From NCBI RefSeq assembly GCF_001499655.1, contig NZ_LN879502.1:2170001-2234000 (forward strand): a stretch of 64,000 bases of DNA, written 5' to 3'. Positions 1-9,205 of the stretch are shown here, piece after piece. Under the pieces are notes generated by a model. The model worked only from the letters and a program-made list of their open reading frames with translations. It had not been told where the DNA came from and searched no databases. Both the position numbers and the translations under genes were made by a program. How positions within the stretch are numbered: the stretch's first letter is position 1; every line of letters begins with the position of its first letter. The stretch comes from Candidatus Protochlamydia naegleriophila. Lineage in GTDB: Bacteria; Chlamydiota; Chlamydiia; Chlamydiales; Parachlamydiaceae.

Positions 1-231
1 TAAGATCTGATCGATTCCTGCTAAATTCACATGTTCCCCCACCTTCTTACCATAGTTGCTCGCAAAGCTTCCATGGTCCGAAGGGTGCCAATCTTTAGTG
101 GCGATGATGAGATCAAAGGGATAGTGCAACAATTCGTTGATTAAAGGAATGATTTCATTGCCATGATTAACCGCTAAGGATCCACCTGGAACGAAATCAT
201 TTTGAATATCAACTAATAGAAGAGCTCTCAT
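1..231 (-). CDS. pncA: Nicotinamidase PncA (N-terminal part, runs off the window)
   Basis: Hydrolyses nicotinamide to nicotinate in NAD salvage, in the cytoplasm. The visible 77 residues open with MRALLLVDIQNDFVPGGSLA, which holds the catalytic Asp of the isochorismatase-like hydrolase fold, and continue to ATKDWHPSDHGSF, whose Asp and His are metal ligands in the PncA family. The rest of the protein, including the catalytic Lys and Cys, lies left of base 1. It starts 17 bases after the stop of the nicotinate phosphoribosyltransferase gene on the same strand, so the two form an operon that converts nicotinamide to nicotinate mononucleotide. The ATG at 231 is the natural start because the family begins exactly here. 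Confidence 0.85.
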   Translation of the reverse strand, partial: MRALLLVDIQNDFVPGGSLAVNHGNEIIPLINELLHYPFDLIIATKDWHPSDHGSFASNYGKKVGEHVNLAGIDQIL

Positions 232-248
232 CGTTAGAAACCCATATG

Positions 249-1748
249 TTAATTTGTCGCAGGAATAGAAGCCAGATGGCGCACCTGCTTAATCAATTGA
301 ATCTTCATGTCGTAAAGATTCTTTTCCATCCCCACAAAATAGACGTGAGGATTGAGAAAACGCTTGATCCCCACATGGAAATGCTTAAGCTCTTGCTGGG
401 TATGCTTCCTTATGTCCTGCAAGCTTGGAAGGTCGTAGATGCATTCGCCGTCCCTAAAAATAGGCACTAGCAAGTCCTTACTATGGGTTCCTCTCTTGAG
501 CTGACGCTCTTTGGTTGGATCTAAAGGATCTACCATGCGGCTCCCCTCTTTAAGAGGCATTTGCATGTCGTAGATAACATCAGCCACATTTTCCTTATCT
601 GAATAAATGCGTTTGACTTGCAAAATACCCGGATTGGAGACTTTTAACATTTGCTCGGACAGCTTTAGCTTATATTTCCATGCCTGGCCTTGATCGCGAA
701 TTGCAGATAGCTTATAAACCCCGTCAAGAGCCGGTTGATCTTTCGCCGTCACGAGGTTGGTTCCAACGCCCCACACATTGATTTGAGCCCCCTGCCTCTT
801 TAGCTCGCTAATGATCGTCTCATCCAGTTCGTTGCTTGCCACAATCACAGCGTCGTTAAAGCCGGCTTGATTGAGCAATTCACGGCTTTTAATGCTTAAA
901 TCGGCCAAATCACCTGAATCTAAGCGGATACCAAGCATTTTTTTGCCTTGACTTTTCAACCAGACTCCTACTTCAATCGCCTTTTTGACACCTTCAAGGG
1001 TATCGTAAGTATCTACTAAAAAGACGCAATTATCTGGCATGGCTTCAGCATACGACTTGAAAGCCTCTAATTCATCATCAAATACCATGATCCAACTATG
1101 CGAATGGGTTCCTCTGACCGGAATTCCGAAGAGTTTACCTGCAAGCACGTTGGAGGTTGAATCGCATCCACCAATATAAGCAGCACGGCTCGCTGTCAAG
1201 GCACCGTCGATTCCTTGAGCCCTTCGCATTCCAAACTCAAGCACCGAATCATCTTTGGCAGCCAAGCAGATTCTAGCCGCTTTAGTCGCGATCAGAGTCG
1301 GAAAATTGATTAAATTGAGAAGCGGGGTTTCTAAGATCTGACACTCGATTAATGGACCCTGAATGCGCAAAATTGGCTCATAGGGGAATACGGCAGTACC
1401 TTCTGGAACAGCATCCACCTGCCCGGTAAACTTCAATGTCGATAAGTAATCTAAAAAAGCAGGCGGAAAATGGGGCTTGCCGTCAGCCCCTTGCAATTGC
1501 TCTAAATAAGCCAAGTCGGATGCATCAAAATGAAATTTCTCCAAAAAGTCGACAACGGCCTCAAGCCCTGCCGCAATGGTAAAGCCTCCCTGGAAAGGAG
1601 CTCTGCGAAAAAACAGGTGAAAAACGGATTCTTTTTTGTTTAAACCCATTTTCCAATAGCCATAAGACATGGTGAGTTGATAAAGATCTGTCAGCAAAGC
1701 AAGCGACTGATCGTAGAGGTGAGGAATAGAAGGATTAGAATGAACCAT
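249..1748 (-). CDS. pncB: Nicotinate phosphoribosyltransferase
   Basis: Makes nicotinate mononucleotide from nicotinate and PRPP, the entry step of the Preiss-Handler NAD route. The 499-aa protein has the usual family start ([17 protein letters not shown], about residues 17-33) and the central segment [12 protein letters not shown], which carries the His that is phosphorylated in the family. Near residue 278 [14 protein letters not shown] is the phosphate-binding strand, and ASNELDE and [15 protein letters not shown] follow. Length and motif order are normal. The gene sits between a small exported protein (three bases upstream) and pncA (17 bases downstream), all on the minus strand, so a single NAD-salvage transcript is likely. 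Chlamydia proper is dependent on host nucleotides; having salvage genes fits an environmental chlamydia. Confidence 0.95.
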   Translation of the reverse strand: MVHSNPSIPHLYDQSLALLTDLYQLTMSYGYWKMGLNKKESVFHLFFRRAPFQGGFTIAAGLEAVVDFLEKFHFDASDLAYLEQLQGADGKPHFPPAFLDYLSTLKFTGQVDAVPEGTAVFPYEPILRIQGPLIECQILETPLLNLINFPTLIATKAARICLAAKDDSVLEFGMRRAQGIDGALTASRAAYIGGCDSTSNVLAGKLFGIPVRGTHSHSWIMVFDDELEAFKSYAEAMPDNCVFLVDTYDTLEGVKKAIEVGVWLKSQGKKMLGIRLDSGDLADLSIKSRELLNQAGFNDAVIVASNELDETIISELKRQGAQINVWGVGTNLVTAKDQPALDGVYKLSAIRDQGQAWKYKLKLSEQMLKVSNPGILQVKRIYSDKENVADVIYDMQMPLKEGSRMVDPLDPTKERQLKRGTHSKDLLVPIFRDGECIYDLPSLQDIRKHTQQELKHFHVGIKRFLNPHVYFVGMEKNLYDMKIQLIKQVRHLASIPATN

Positions 1749-1751
1749 GCG

Positions 1752-2078
1752 CTATTGACCATTTCCTTGTTTTAACAATGCTGCTTTGCGGCGCTCTAAA
1801 TGATCAATGTGTGCTTTTAGCTGCCGCTCTTGCTCTTTTAAGTCTTTAATTTCTTGAACTTCACGGCTATAGGCCTGCCAATCGGCAATCATGTATCCTT
1901 GTCCCTCAACTTCGTCATTAAGCTCTTTCACTTGCATCTCGTGCATTTTTTTCTTAAGAATCGTTAACTTTTGTTCAATCTCGCCCAATTGCTGCGACGT
2001 CTGTTGAGAAACGGAATCCTGCGCCCCTCCCATCATTGGCAAAAGAAGTGTCATGAATCCAATCCATTTATATTGCAC
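1752..2078 (-). CDS. Small exported coiled-coil protein
   Basis: Unrecognised protein of 108 aa. I place the start at a GTG at 2078 because AAAGGAGAG lies just upstream at good spacing; the upstream ATG at 2156 has no such site and would bury the signal peptide. From the GTG the protein reads VQYKWIGFMTLLLPMMGGAQ, a short signal peptide with a cleavage-like GGAQ. The rest is charged heptad-like sequence (QLGEIEQKLTILKKKMHEMQ and DLKEQERQLKAHIDHLERRK), so a periplasmic coiled coil is expected. Its stop lies three bases before pncB, which suggests co-transcription; no functional link to NAD salvage can be seen. It could be a chaperone-like or envelope protein, but nothing in the sequence settles this. 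Confidence 0.65.
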   Translation of the reverse strand: MQYKWIGFMTLLLPMMGGAQDSVSQQTSQQLGEIEQKLTILKKKMHEMQVKELNDEVEGQGYMIADWQAYSREVQEIKDLKEQERQLKAHIDHLERRKAALLKQGNGQ

Positions 2079-2359
2079 GTTGCTCTCCTTTTTAAACTGA
2101 TAAGTGAACTTGCCTTTAAACGGATTTAAAACCAATTTCATCCATTTAAATCCCAAGCCTTGAAACGGCCGAAAACCAATTTTTCAGATGCGTTGCGTAG
2201 ATCTACAATACTTTATTTAGAATTCGATGTGAAGCGTCTCATTCCCCCACCTCAAAAATTAAGCTCTTCTTCTCTTTTTGCCTATTTTTGCTTTTCTCAA
2301 ACCCAAAAAACACTGAGTCGCATATAATGGGACCATTGTGCCAGATTAGGAGGAACGTT

Positions 2360-3106
2360 ATGCGCAGAAGTTTTGCTTTCATGATCTTTTTGCTCTGTTG
2401 GATGTTACCGGGAATCTCCCCCTTAGAAGCGGATGGACTCGTGCTGCGAGAAAATCTCAAGCGCGCTCAACCAGGAGATTACCTTGTCATCTCTTCCAGT
2501 AAAACCGATACCTTGATGCACATTTATGACAAACAAAACAATATTCTCACCATTGAAGAAATTGCTGTTCCTCAGGGACGCCGCTCCAATAAGATAGGCT
2601 GGAAAGAGTGGGTCGGACAAAATGCACCGGGAAATACTTCGTGGGTCATGTATGAAATCGACCTCCACACAGGCCAAATGCTGCGCTACTACTCTTTTTC
2701 TAAAAATGGATGGTTCGAAATCCCTGACGCCGATAACTTCTTATCCAAGCTCCTCAATCTCAAACTAGCCCAAATCCCTTTAGAGGCACGTAAGCGAGTC
2801 GGCCCCAAGCCCAATTCAGGCCCGGACTGGCGTCCCCTTTGGCAGCCCCGCATGATCGCTGAAGGACGTCCCATCAACAATGTCCAATTCGACGCCTGGC
2901 GCACTAAATGGCCGCGCGATGGAAGCGAACTATCTGGCAAAGTCATTGAAATTTACCTGCCTCAAGACAGCCAACGCTATCCCTCTTATTTCCCCTATTG
3001 GCTGCAAATCAATGGTGTCGTAGGCAAAGCCAAAATTCGCATGATTGACTCGGGCAGCAATCTCCAATCTCCCAAACCTTCCCTCTCGGCCCTGAGCTCT
3101 CATTAA
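2360..3106 (+). CDS. Exported protein of unknown function
   Basis: The ATG at 2360 follows TTAGGAGGAACGTT, a strong ribosome binding site; an in-frame ATG at 2288 lacks one. The 248-aa product begins MRRSFAFMIFLLCWMLPGIS, a clear Sec signal peptide, followed by a mature domain rich in aromatic residues (KIGWKEWVGQNAPGNTSWVM, YSFSKNGWFEIPDADNFLSK). The last third ends in a Ser/Pro-rich tail. I do not recognise the family; an envelope or periplasmic role is inferred only from the signal peptide. It is transcribed away from the NAD operon and ends at a strong hairpin. Confidence 0.75.
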   Translation: MRRSFAFMIFLLCWMLPGISPLEADGLVLRENLKRAQPGDYLVISSSKTDTLMHIYDKQNNILTIEEIAVPQGRRSNKIGWKEWVGQNAPGNTSWVMYEIDLHTGQMLRYYSFSKNGWFEIPDADNFLSKLLNLKLAQIPLEARKRVGPKPNSGPDWRPLWQPRMIAEGRPINNVQFDAWRTKWPRDGSELSGKVIEIYLPQDSQRYPSYFPYWLQINGVVGKAKIRMIDSGSNLQSPKPSLSALSSH

Positions 3107-3111
3107 AAAAC

Positions 3112-3148
3112 TTATCAACAATTTCCCCGTTGCGGAAATTGTTGATAA
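3112..3148 (+). terminator. Perfect 15-bp hairpin after the exported protein gene
   Basis: Left arm 3112-3126 and right arm 3134-3148 are perfectly complementary with a 7-base loop, starting five bases after the stop codon. The tail is pyrimidine-rich rather than a clean T run, so it may work as a weak or Rho-aided terminator. The arms contain TTATCAACA, which resembles a DnaA box, so a second role is possible. Confidence 0.6.
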
Positions 3149-3605
3149 TTCCTCTTCTATCAACACACCTTGCATTTTTAACTATTTTATAAATAGCTAG
3201 TAATCAATCACTTACATAACAGCAAACGCGGTTGCAAGAGGAATCTTAAGCTCTCCTCCCCTCTCACCAGCTTTTATAGTCTTTTTTTTATCAACACCTT
3301 TTAAACATACTTTCCACAGAAAATGCCCCTCATTTTAAGCCTTTTACTTAAATATGGCGTACAAATGGCGTTATTTGAAAGGATTAAATAGTCAAATTCA
3401 ATCTTAAATAATTTATAATTAGACATTTAATGTATTTCAAAAATTTTATGAATGAAGAGGGAAACACGTACAAATGAGATTAATTTTAGATGAAGGACTA
3501 AGTGAATCTCGAAAAACTCTTAGGAACGAAGAGCATCTATTCGATTGTCATTTGACATTCGATGGGTTATGCTCATGAAACTTTAACCTTTACCGATTAT
3601 TTTTT
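3149..3605. other. AT-rich intergenic region with DnaA-box-like motifs
   Basis: About 460 bases with no convincing gene. CTATCAACA lies at 3157-3165 and TTATCAACA at 3288-3296; with the two copies inside the preceding hairpin (3112-3120 forward, 3140-3148 reverse) that makes four copies of a sequence one or two bases off TTATCCACA. CTTTCCACA lies at 3310-3318. A 34-codon frame at 3475 has no good ribosome binding site and is not called. A TTGACA stands at 3552 but without a matching -10. Confidence 0.4.
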
Positions 3606-5513
3606 ATGTCAGAAAAATCCTATTCTCTTTCTAAAGCGCATCAGATTTTGAAAACGACTTATGATGCCTACAAACACAAAGGCAAGCAACTCTCGGCCGA
3701 TCGATTAGCATTTGTAGAGTCGCGCCTAGAAGCACTTGATCAAGCGATACAACGCAAGGACCGCGAGGAGGTCAATAAGCTAGCCAGTGAAGTAGAAGCG
3801 TTCGGGCAAACTCATTTTAAAAAGAGCTCCTGGGACTACATAAAAGAAGTTGTCCTTGCCATTATGGTGGCCTTGTTGATAGCAATTGTTGTGCGTCAAA
3901 TGTGGTTTGAGCTTTATGAGATTCCAACTGGCTCGATGCGTCCGACCTTCAAAGAGCAGGATCATTTGACTGTTACCAAAACGACCTTTGGCCTCAATAT
4001 TCCTTTAGAGACTGCCCATTTTTACTTTAATCCAAACCTGGTTCAGCGCACAAGCGTTGTCATCTGGTCTGGAGATGGAGTCCCTCACCTCGATTCGGAC
4101 TCGACCTTTATGAAAATTTTTCCCTATACCAAACGCTATATCAAGCGCTGCATGGGAAAGCCAGGCGATACGCTCTATTTCTACGGGGGAAAGATTTTCG
4201 GGATGGACAAAGATGGCAACGATTTGGTCGAGCTCCGCAACAGCCCCCATTTAATCAAGCTCGATCATGTTCCCTTCACCAATTTTGAAGGACGCCGCTC
4301 TTACGTTCAAGATCCTCAAACTAAAAGGGTCTCGCAAGCACTTTTCCATCATTTCAACCAATTTGCAGGCCGCTACCGCTTCATGCACAATGCCATTAAT
4401 GCAGAAGTATTTAACGGAAAAGAGTGGATTAAAGACAATCCTATAGCGCAAAGAAAAGCGCATGACAAGATCCAGACCTATAGTGACTTATGGGGCATTC
4501 GCAATACAGCCGTTGCTCGCCTCCTAACCAAAGAGCAGGTTGAAAAACTGACTCCTTTCTCGGTTGATGAAATGGAAGAGGGAAAGCTCTACTTAGAGCT
4601 GCGCCACACACCAAGCTTAGCCTATCCTCAGCCAGTTCTTTCAGAATACTTTGGAGCCGCTATCATGGGCTATTCAACCGTCATTCCTTTACAAGAGCAC
4701 CATTTGAAAGCCTTGATGGATAGTATGTACACATGCCGTTTTCACGTTCAAAATGGCAAGGCATTCTCTTACCGCCTAGATTCAGACCGCGGACCATCTC
4801 AAATAAGCCCCTCATTTCCTCAAGTTCCCAATGGAACTTACGAATTTTACTACGGCCAGGCTCTCAGTATTGGCTTTGGGGGCATCGCGACGGCTCTGCC
4901 TCAGGATCATCCGCTTTATAGCCATCAACCGAGCCATATTCAGCAGTTATTCAATGTCGGCATTGAAATGAATACGCAAATTGAGCCCCGAAGCCGCAAT
5001 CAGCCCTTTTTCCCCAATCGGTATGTCTATTTCCGTGATGGTGATTTGTATGCCATGGGAGGCAAGTTAATGGACAAGGCCGATCCCTATTTGGAAAGTT
5101 TCCATAAGCGTGAACAGCAGCGCGAAAAGGTATCGACCGAACAACATCCCTATGTTGCCTTCAAAGATTATGGAGCACCCTTAAAAGAAACTGGCGAACT
5201 CGACAAAGAATTCCTGCGTACGTTTGGCTTCACCATTCCAGAGGGACACTATCTCATGCTAGGAGACAACCATGCTATGAGCCAAGATAGCCGCTCTTTT
5301 GGACCTGTGCCCCAATCAAATTTGCAGGGCTCCCCTTCTTTGATCATCTGGCCGCCTGGCGAGCGATGGGGCATTCCAAATCAAAAGCCTTACCCTTTAC
5401 TAACGGTTCCAAGAGTCATTGTATGGAGCATTGTGGCCTTAATTGGTTTGCTTTGGTGGCTCATTCGTAATCACAACAGAACAAAGCCAGTTTTCAAGAA
5501 AATTGATTTCTAA
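3606..5513 (+). CDS. lepB: Signal peptidase I, large chlamydial form
   Basis: Cleaves signal peptides from Sec-exported proteins at the outer face of the inner membrane. The 635-aa protein has an 80-residue helical cytoplasmic N-terminus, a membrane segment at about 81-97 (VVLAIMVALLIAIVV), then the catalytic Ser110 in PTGSMRPTF. The general-base Lys180 is in RYIKRCMGKPGD. A C-terminal box GDNHAMSQDSRSFGPV (about 555-570) is the conserved SPase domain E, and a second membrane helix (VIVWSIVALIGLLWWLI) closes the protein. E. coli LepB is about 324 aa; the extra length is an insertion of roughly 300 residues between the Lys box and domain E, a feature I recall from chlamydial LepB. It lies near ileS, as in C. 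trachomatis (CT019/CT020, from memory). No strong ribosome binding site precedes the ATG. Confidence 0.95.
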   Translation: MSEKSYSLSKAHQILKTTYDAYKHKGKQLSADRLAFVESRLEALDQAIQRKDREEVNKLASEVEAFGQTHFKKSSWDYIKEVVLAIMVALLIAIVVRQMWFELYEIPTGSMRPTFKEQDHLTVTKTTFGLNIPLETAHFYFNPNLVQRTSVVIWSGDGVPHLDSDSTFMKIFPYTKRYIKRCMGKPGDTLYFYGGKIFGMDKDGNDLVELRNSPHLIKLDHVPFTNFEGRRSYVQDPQTKRVSQALFHHFNQFAGRYRFMHNAINAEVFNGKEWIKDNPIAQRKAHDKIQTYSDLWGIRNTAVARLLTKEQVEKLTPFSVDEMEEGKLYLELRHTPSLAYPQPVLSEYFGAAIMGYSTVIPLQEHHLKALMDSMYTCRFHVQNGKAFSYRLDSDRGPSQISPSFPQVPNGTYEFYYGQALSIGFGGIATALPQDHPLYSHQPSHIQQLFNVGIEMNTQIEPRSRNQPFFPNRYVYFRDGDLYAMGGKLMDKADPYLESFHKREQQREKVSTEQHPYVAFKDYGAPLKETGELDKEFLRTFGFTIPEGHYLMLGDNHAMSQDSRSFGPVPQSNLQGSPSLIIWPPGERWGIPNQKPYPLLTVPRVIVWSIVALIGLLWWLIRNHNRTKPVFKKIDF

Positions 5514-5560
5514 ACTGCACTCAATGCCTTTCAGACAACATTTCTTGGATTGATTCTTAT

Positions 5561-5581
5561 GCCCAGGCTAAAAGCCTGGGC
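5561..5581 (+). terminator. Hairpin after lepB
   Basis: Perfect 9-bp GC-rich stem (5561-5569 with 5573-5581) and a 3-base loop, 47 bases after the lepB stop. A second small hairpin ending in TTTTT follows (about 5586-5600), giving a tandem terminator. Confidence 0.6.
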
Positions 5582-5602
5582 TCTTAAAGCTCGACGCTTT
5601 TT

Positions 5603-5791
5603 ATGTTCAACCGATTTATCAGGAATGCAGCCAATCAGTCGCTCTCCGAGCTTTCATTATTTTTTTATAACGCGCAGAAAGTCTTTTCTGCAGGCATCGG
5701 AAAAGGCTGGCAAGAGACGTGTAAAACGCATATGGAAGCCAAAAAGAGCAGAACAGGCTCAAGAGTAGAAAAGTTAGAAGGCATTGCCTAA
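5603..5791 (+). CDS. Small basic protein, uncertain
   Basis: A 62-codon frame beginning MFNRFIRNAANQSLSELSLF and ending in a Lys/Arg-rich tail (THMEAKKSRTGSRVEKLEG). It is bounded on both sides by hairpins, which is the main argument that it is a gene. There is no clear ribosome binding site because the preceding bases belong to the lepB terminator tail. The product is not recognised. An alternative frame over the same bases (5550-5768) is richer in Arg/Pro and less gene-like. Confidence 0.35.
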   Translation: MFNRFIRNAANQSLSELSLFFYNAQKVFSAGIGKGWQETCKTHMEAKKSRTGSRVEKLEGIA

Positions 5792-5806
5792 TACAACGCC
5801 TTCTAA
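5774..5806 (+). terminator. Hairpin at the end of the small frame
   Basis: TTAGAAGGC (5774-5782) pairs with GCCTTCTAA (5798-5806), 15-base loop, overlapping the stop of the small frame. The stem can extend with one bulge. It also lies just past the end of the antitoxin gene on the other strand and may serve both directions. Confidence 0.45.
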
Positions 5807-5833
5807 ACTTGTAAAAATGAAGGATCCAAGCCC

Positions 5834-6058
5834 TTAAGAGGTAAGCTCAGATGGGCGATTGAAGCACTTAAAGCTATTCATCAAGCCCGGGGTCGATAAT
5901 AGCTCCAAAGTCACCATCAAATTCTGATAAGTCTCTTCCGATAAGATAATCACCGTTCCCTCTTCTGATGAGATGCGAAATTGGCTATTATCTTGTTGAG
6001 CTAATTGGATGAGCTTCAATAGATTTTGTGACGCCTCTTCAGCCGTAAATGTATTCAT
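5834..6058 (-). CDS. Orphan Phd/YefM-type antitoxin
   Basis: A 74-aa protein with the Phd/YefM layout: an N-terminal EEASQNLLKLIQLAQ helix, a strand with ISSEEGTVIILSEETYQNLM, then TLELLSTPGLMNS, matching the family pattern in which a conserved LLS/LLRxPG segment follows the ...LSxEEYxxL helix. Antitoxins of this type bind operator DNA and neutralise a RelE/YoeB or Doc toxin. The start follows AAAGAGGAAAC. It lies 36 bases downstream of ileS on the same strand, so it may be expressed from the ileS transcript. No toxin gene lies next to it: the C-terminal side leads straight into the convergent small frame and hairpin. It is therefore an orphan or repurposed repressor. Confidence 0.75.
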   Translation of the reverse strand: MNTFTAEEASQNLLKLIQLAQQDNSQFRISSEEGTVIILSEETYQNLMVTLELLSTPGLMNSFKCFNRPSELTS

Positions 6059-6094
6059 GTTTCCTCTTTTAGATTCGATCGTGATACGTAAAAA

Positions 6095-9000
6095 CTAAGC
6101 TCGACTGATTGCAATCGTTGTCGGCTCTCCATTTAAATCCCATTCTGTTCCTTCGCAGGAACCAAATTGTACCTCAACCGCGAGGACTTCATGGCAAATA
6201 TAATCCTTATAGCGGGCAAAGCATGCCATAACCCTCCCTGTGGTCTGCATGGAGATTTTGATCCGGTCGGTAACGGAAAAATCAGCTTCGCGGCGCATCG
6301 TGTTGACTTTATTGACAATTTCTCTTGCTAATCCTTCCAAAAGTAATTCTTCATTGAGCTTTGTATCTAATGCAATAGTAATTGTCCCTTGGTTAGCAGC
6401 AATGATGCCTTCATGAACGGCTCTTTCAACCTGTACATCTTCTGTCGTCAATGTAACAGGATGTCCTTCTAAGTGGATGACCACTGGACGATTATTGAGC
6501 AGCTCGGTCAATTCTTTCTGGTCAAACTTCTCAATGGCTTTTTGAGCCAATGGCATGAGTTTGCCAACTTTTTTACCCAAATACCGAAAGTTGGGTTTAG
6601 CCTTCAGGCTCACAAAATCTTGCTCGTTAGAGCTGAAAGTCACCTGCTTAACATTGAGCTCATCAGCTATGAGATGCTGCTGGTCTTGCAAAAAGTCTAG
6701 AACGCGTGGGTCAGCGGACGCCAAATGAGCCGCAGCAAGCGGCTGACGCACCTTCAGCTTATGCTCTTTCCTCAATCCATGGCCAAGACTTGCTGTGATT
6801 TGCACAGCAGCCATTTCAGCCTCTAACTTTTCGCGGCGACTGGCTTCTTCGTAAGCTGGGAAGTCGCACAAATGAACAGATTCTGGCATATCGCTCGTAG
6901 ACAAGTTTTGATAAATCGCATCGCTGATAAACGGAACATAAGGCGCTGCAATTTTGGCAAGCGTTATCAAAACATGATACAGTGTTTCAAAAGCTTGAGT
7001 ACGATCTGGCGTTTCCTGGTCTTCCCAGAAGCGGCGGCGCGAGCGGCGGATATACCAATTCGTCAACTGATCGATAAAATCTACAAAAGGCTCTACAGCA
7101 CGTGCAAGGTCATAGTTATCCATGCCTTGTTCAACTTCGAGAGTCAGCTTATTCAATAAGGAGATGATCCATTGATCGATCGCCTGCTCAGGCTCTTGTC
7201 TAACCCCTGTCGGCTTCCAATTGTAGATGCGAGCATAGGTGATAAAGAAGGTATAGGCATTCCAAAGCGGAAGCAAAATTTGGCGCAAGACCAGTTCTAC
7301 GCCGCTCTTCGAAAACGATAAATCGTCTGCTTTAACCGCAGGACTATGCAGCATGTACAAGCGGATCGCATCAGCACCATACTGCTGAATGACTTCCGTC
7401 GGATCAGGATAGTTCTTGAGGCGTTTCGACATTTTAGCGCCATTTTCCGCAAGGATCAATCCATTGACGATCACGTTTTTCATGGCAGGCTGGTCGAATA
7501 AAGCTGCTGACAAGACTGTCAGAGTATAAAACCATCCTCTTGTCTGATCCAGACCTTCGGCGATAAAATCGGCAGGGAAATTTTGATCAAATAATTCCCT
7601 GTTTTCAAATGGATAGTGGTTTTGGGCATAAGGCATCGAACCCGATTCGAACCAGCAATCGAAAACTTCTGGTATGCGCTTAAATACTTTTCCATTCTTC
7701 TCGAAAGACAACTCATCGATAAAGTGGCGGTGCAGGTCGTTCAGCTTCGTTTTGGTCAGCTCTTCCAGCTCTTGGATGCTTCCGATCACATGGATTTCCC
7801 CGTCGGCTGCGCGCCAAAGCGGGATAGGCGTTCCCCAGTAGCGATTGCGGCTGATCGCCCAGTCTCTTGCCCCTTCCAGCCACTTTCCAAAACGTCCATA
7901 TTGAATGTGCTCTGGAGTCCAGTGTATTTGACTGTTGGCAGCAAGCAGGCGATCTTTAATTTGCTCGACGGCGACAAACCACGTGCGCACTGTCTTATAG
8001 ATGAGCGGTGTATCGGAGCGTGGGCAGAAAGGATAACGGTGGCGGCAAGTTCCGTGATGGATCACTTTTCCATTTTGCTTGAGGCGTTTGATGATCTCTT
8101 TGTCTGCATCTTTAACAAACAATCCTCTGTATTCAGGGATCTCATCAGTAAACTGTCCATTGTTATCAACTGGGCAAACAGGATCGATGCCGACTTTTTG
8201 GCAAGCATAAAAGTCTACCTCTCCAAACGCCGGAGCAGTCTGGACAATTCCTGTTCCATCTTCGACCGACACCGAGTCATCCAACAAGATGCGGAAAGCC
8301 CCTGCATGTGCACGATCGTTAAAGTAATCGAACAATGGAATATAGTGCTGCCCTTCCAACTCGAGACCCGGGAAGGTACGAACAATTGTATACTCCTCAA
8401 CGTCTTTGTAATAGCCATTCAATCGCTCGGAAGCCAGAATAAAATGGCGTTTGGAGGCGTGATCGACAACTTCGACATACTCGATCATAGGCCCTACCAT
8501 CAAAGCCAGGTTGGAGACAAGCGTCCATGGGGTCGTGGTCCAAGCCAGGAAAAATGTGTTGGCATCATCGCGCGATTGGAAAGCGACGGTCAAAGAAGGG
8601 TCATCGACATCCTTATAGTTTTCAGAAGCCTCGAAATTTGAAAGAGGCGTGCCCAATTTAGCCGAAAAAGGCATAACTTTAAGCCCTTCATAAACCAAGC
8701 CTTTTTCAAAAAGCTGTTTAAAGACCCACCAAACCGTCTCCATAAAAGGAAGGTCCATTGTTCGATAGGTTTGATTGAAGTCTACCCATCGGCCCATGCG
8801 ATTGACAGTCGTTTTCCACTCTTCAGTATAGCGCAAAACAATGCTGCGGCATTCTTCATTAAAGCGGGCGATGCCGAATTCTTCGATTGATTTGGCACCC
8901 GACAGACCGAAGGTCTTTTCGATCTCATTTTCGACTGGCAAACCATGGCAGTCCCATCCAAATCGTCTAGGCGCACAAAATCCTTTCATCGTCTTGTAAC

Positions 9001-9205
9001 GCAAGACGACATCTTTAATGGTTCCAGCTAGGATGTGGCCATAATGAGGCAAGCCCGTTGCAAATGGAGGGCCGTCATAAAAAGTAAACAAAGGGCTTTC
9101 ACGGCGATTTTCAACTGACTTTTCAAATAAACGCCCATCTTGCCAAAATTTTAGGACTCTCTTTTCTCTTTCGTCAAAGGACTCTTGAGGAACTTCTTCG
9201 AACAT
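6095..9205 (-). CDS. ileS: Isoleucyl-tRNA synthetase, eukaryote-like type
   Basis: Charges tRNA-Ile. The 1036-aa protein has the class I signatures HYGH at residues 54-57 (in PPFATGLPHYGHILAGTIKD) and KMSKR at 591-595. Between them is the large CP1 editing domain with TTPWTL and TAPAFGEVDF. The C-terminal part has the anticodon-binding helices followed by a long extension, and lacks the zinc-binding Cys cluster that ends classic bacterial IleRS. That arrangement is the eukaryote-like, usually mupirocin-tolerant type known in chlamydiae. The ATG follows AGAGAGCATT at the end of a 600-base untranslated stretch. A 341-codon open frame on the opposite strand (7616-8641) is a codon-bias shadow. 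Confidence 0.97.
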   Translation of the reverse strand: MFEEVPQESFDEREKRVLKFWQDGRLFEKSVENRRESPLFTFYDGPPFATGLPHYGHILAGTIKDVVLRYKTMKGFCAPRRFGWDCHGLPVENEIEKTFGLSGAKSIEEFGIARFNEECRSIVLRYTEEWKTTVNRMGRWVDFNQTYRTMDLPFMETVWWVFKQLFEKGLVYEGLKVMPFSAKLGTPLSNFEASENYKDVDDPSLTVAFQSRDDANTFFLAWTTTPWTLVSNLALMVGPMIEYVEVVDHASKRHFILASERLNGYYKDVEEYTIVRTFPGLELEGQHYIPLFDYFNDRAHAGAFRILLDDSVSVEDGTGIVQTAPAFGEVDFYACQKVGIDPVCPVDNNGQFTDEIPEYRGLFVKDADKEIIKRLKQNGKVIHHGTCRHRYPFCPRSDTPLIYKTVRTWFVAVEQIKDRLLAANSQIHWTPEHIQYGRFGKWLEGARDWAISRNRYWGTPIPLWRAADGEIHVIGSIQELEELTKTKLNDLHRHFIDELSFEKNGKVFKRIPEVFDCWFESGSMPYAQNHYPFENRELFDQNFPADFIAEGLDQTRGWFYTLTVLSAALFDQPAMKNVIVNGLILAENGAKMSKRLKNYPDPTEVIQQYGADAIRLYMLHSPAVKADDLSFSKSGVELVLRQILLPLWNAYTFFITYARIYNWKPTGVRQEPEQAIDQWIISLLNKLTLEVEQGMDNYDLARAVEPFVDFIDQLTNWYIRRSRRRFWEDQETPDRTQAFETLYHVLITLAKIAAPYVPFISDAIYQNLSTSDMPESVHLCDFPAYEEASRREKLEAEMAAVQITASLGHGLRKEHKLKVRQPLAAAHLASADPRVLDFLQDQQHLIADELNVKQVTFSSNEQDFVSLKAKPNFRYLGKKVGKLMPLAQKAIEKFDQKELTELLNNRPVVIHLEGHPVTLTTEDVQVERAVHEGIIAANQGTITIALDTKLNEELLLEGLAREIVNKVNTMRREADFSVTDRIKISMQTTGRVMACFARYKDYICHEVLAVEVQFGSCEGTEWDLNGEPTTIAISRA

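Noticed and set aside
7616-8641. 341-codon open frame on the plus strand inside ileS
   Set aside because: It lies wholly opposite a fully conserved synthetase; its protein has no domain-like pattern and there is no ribosome binding site. A by-product of codon bias.
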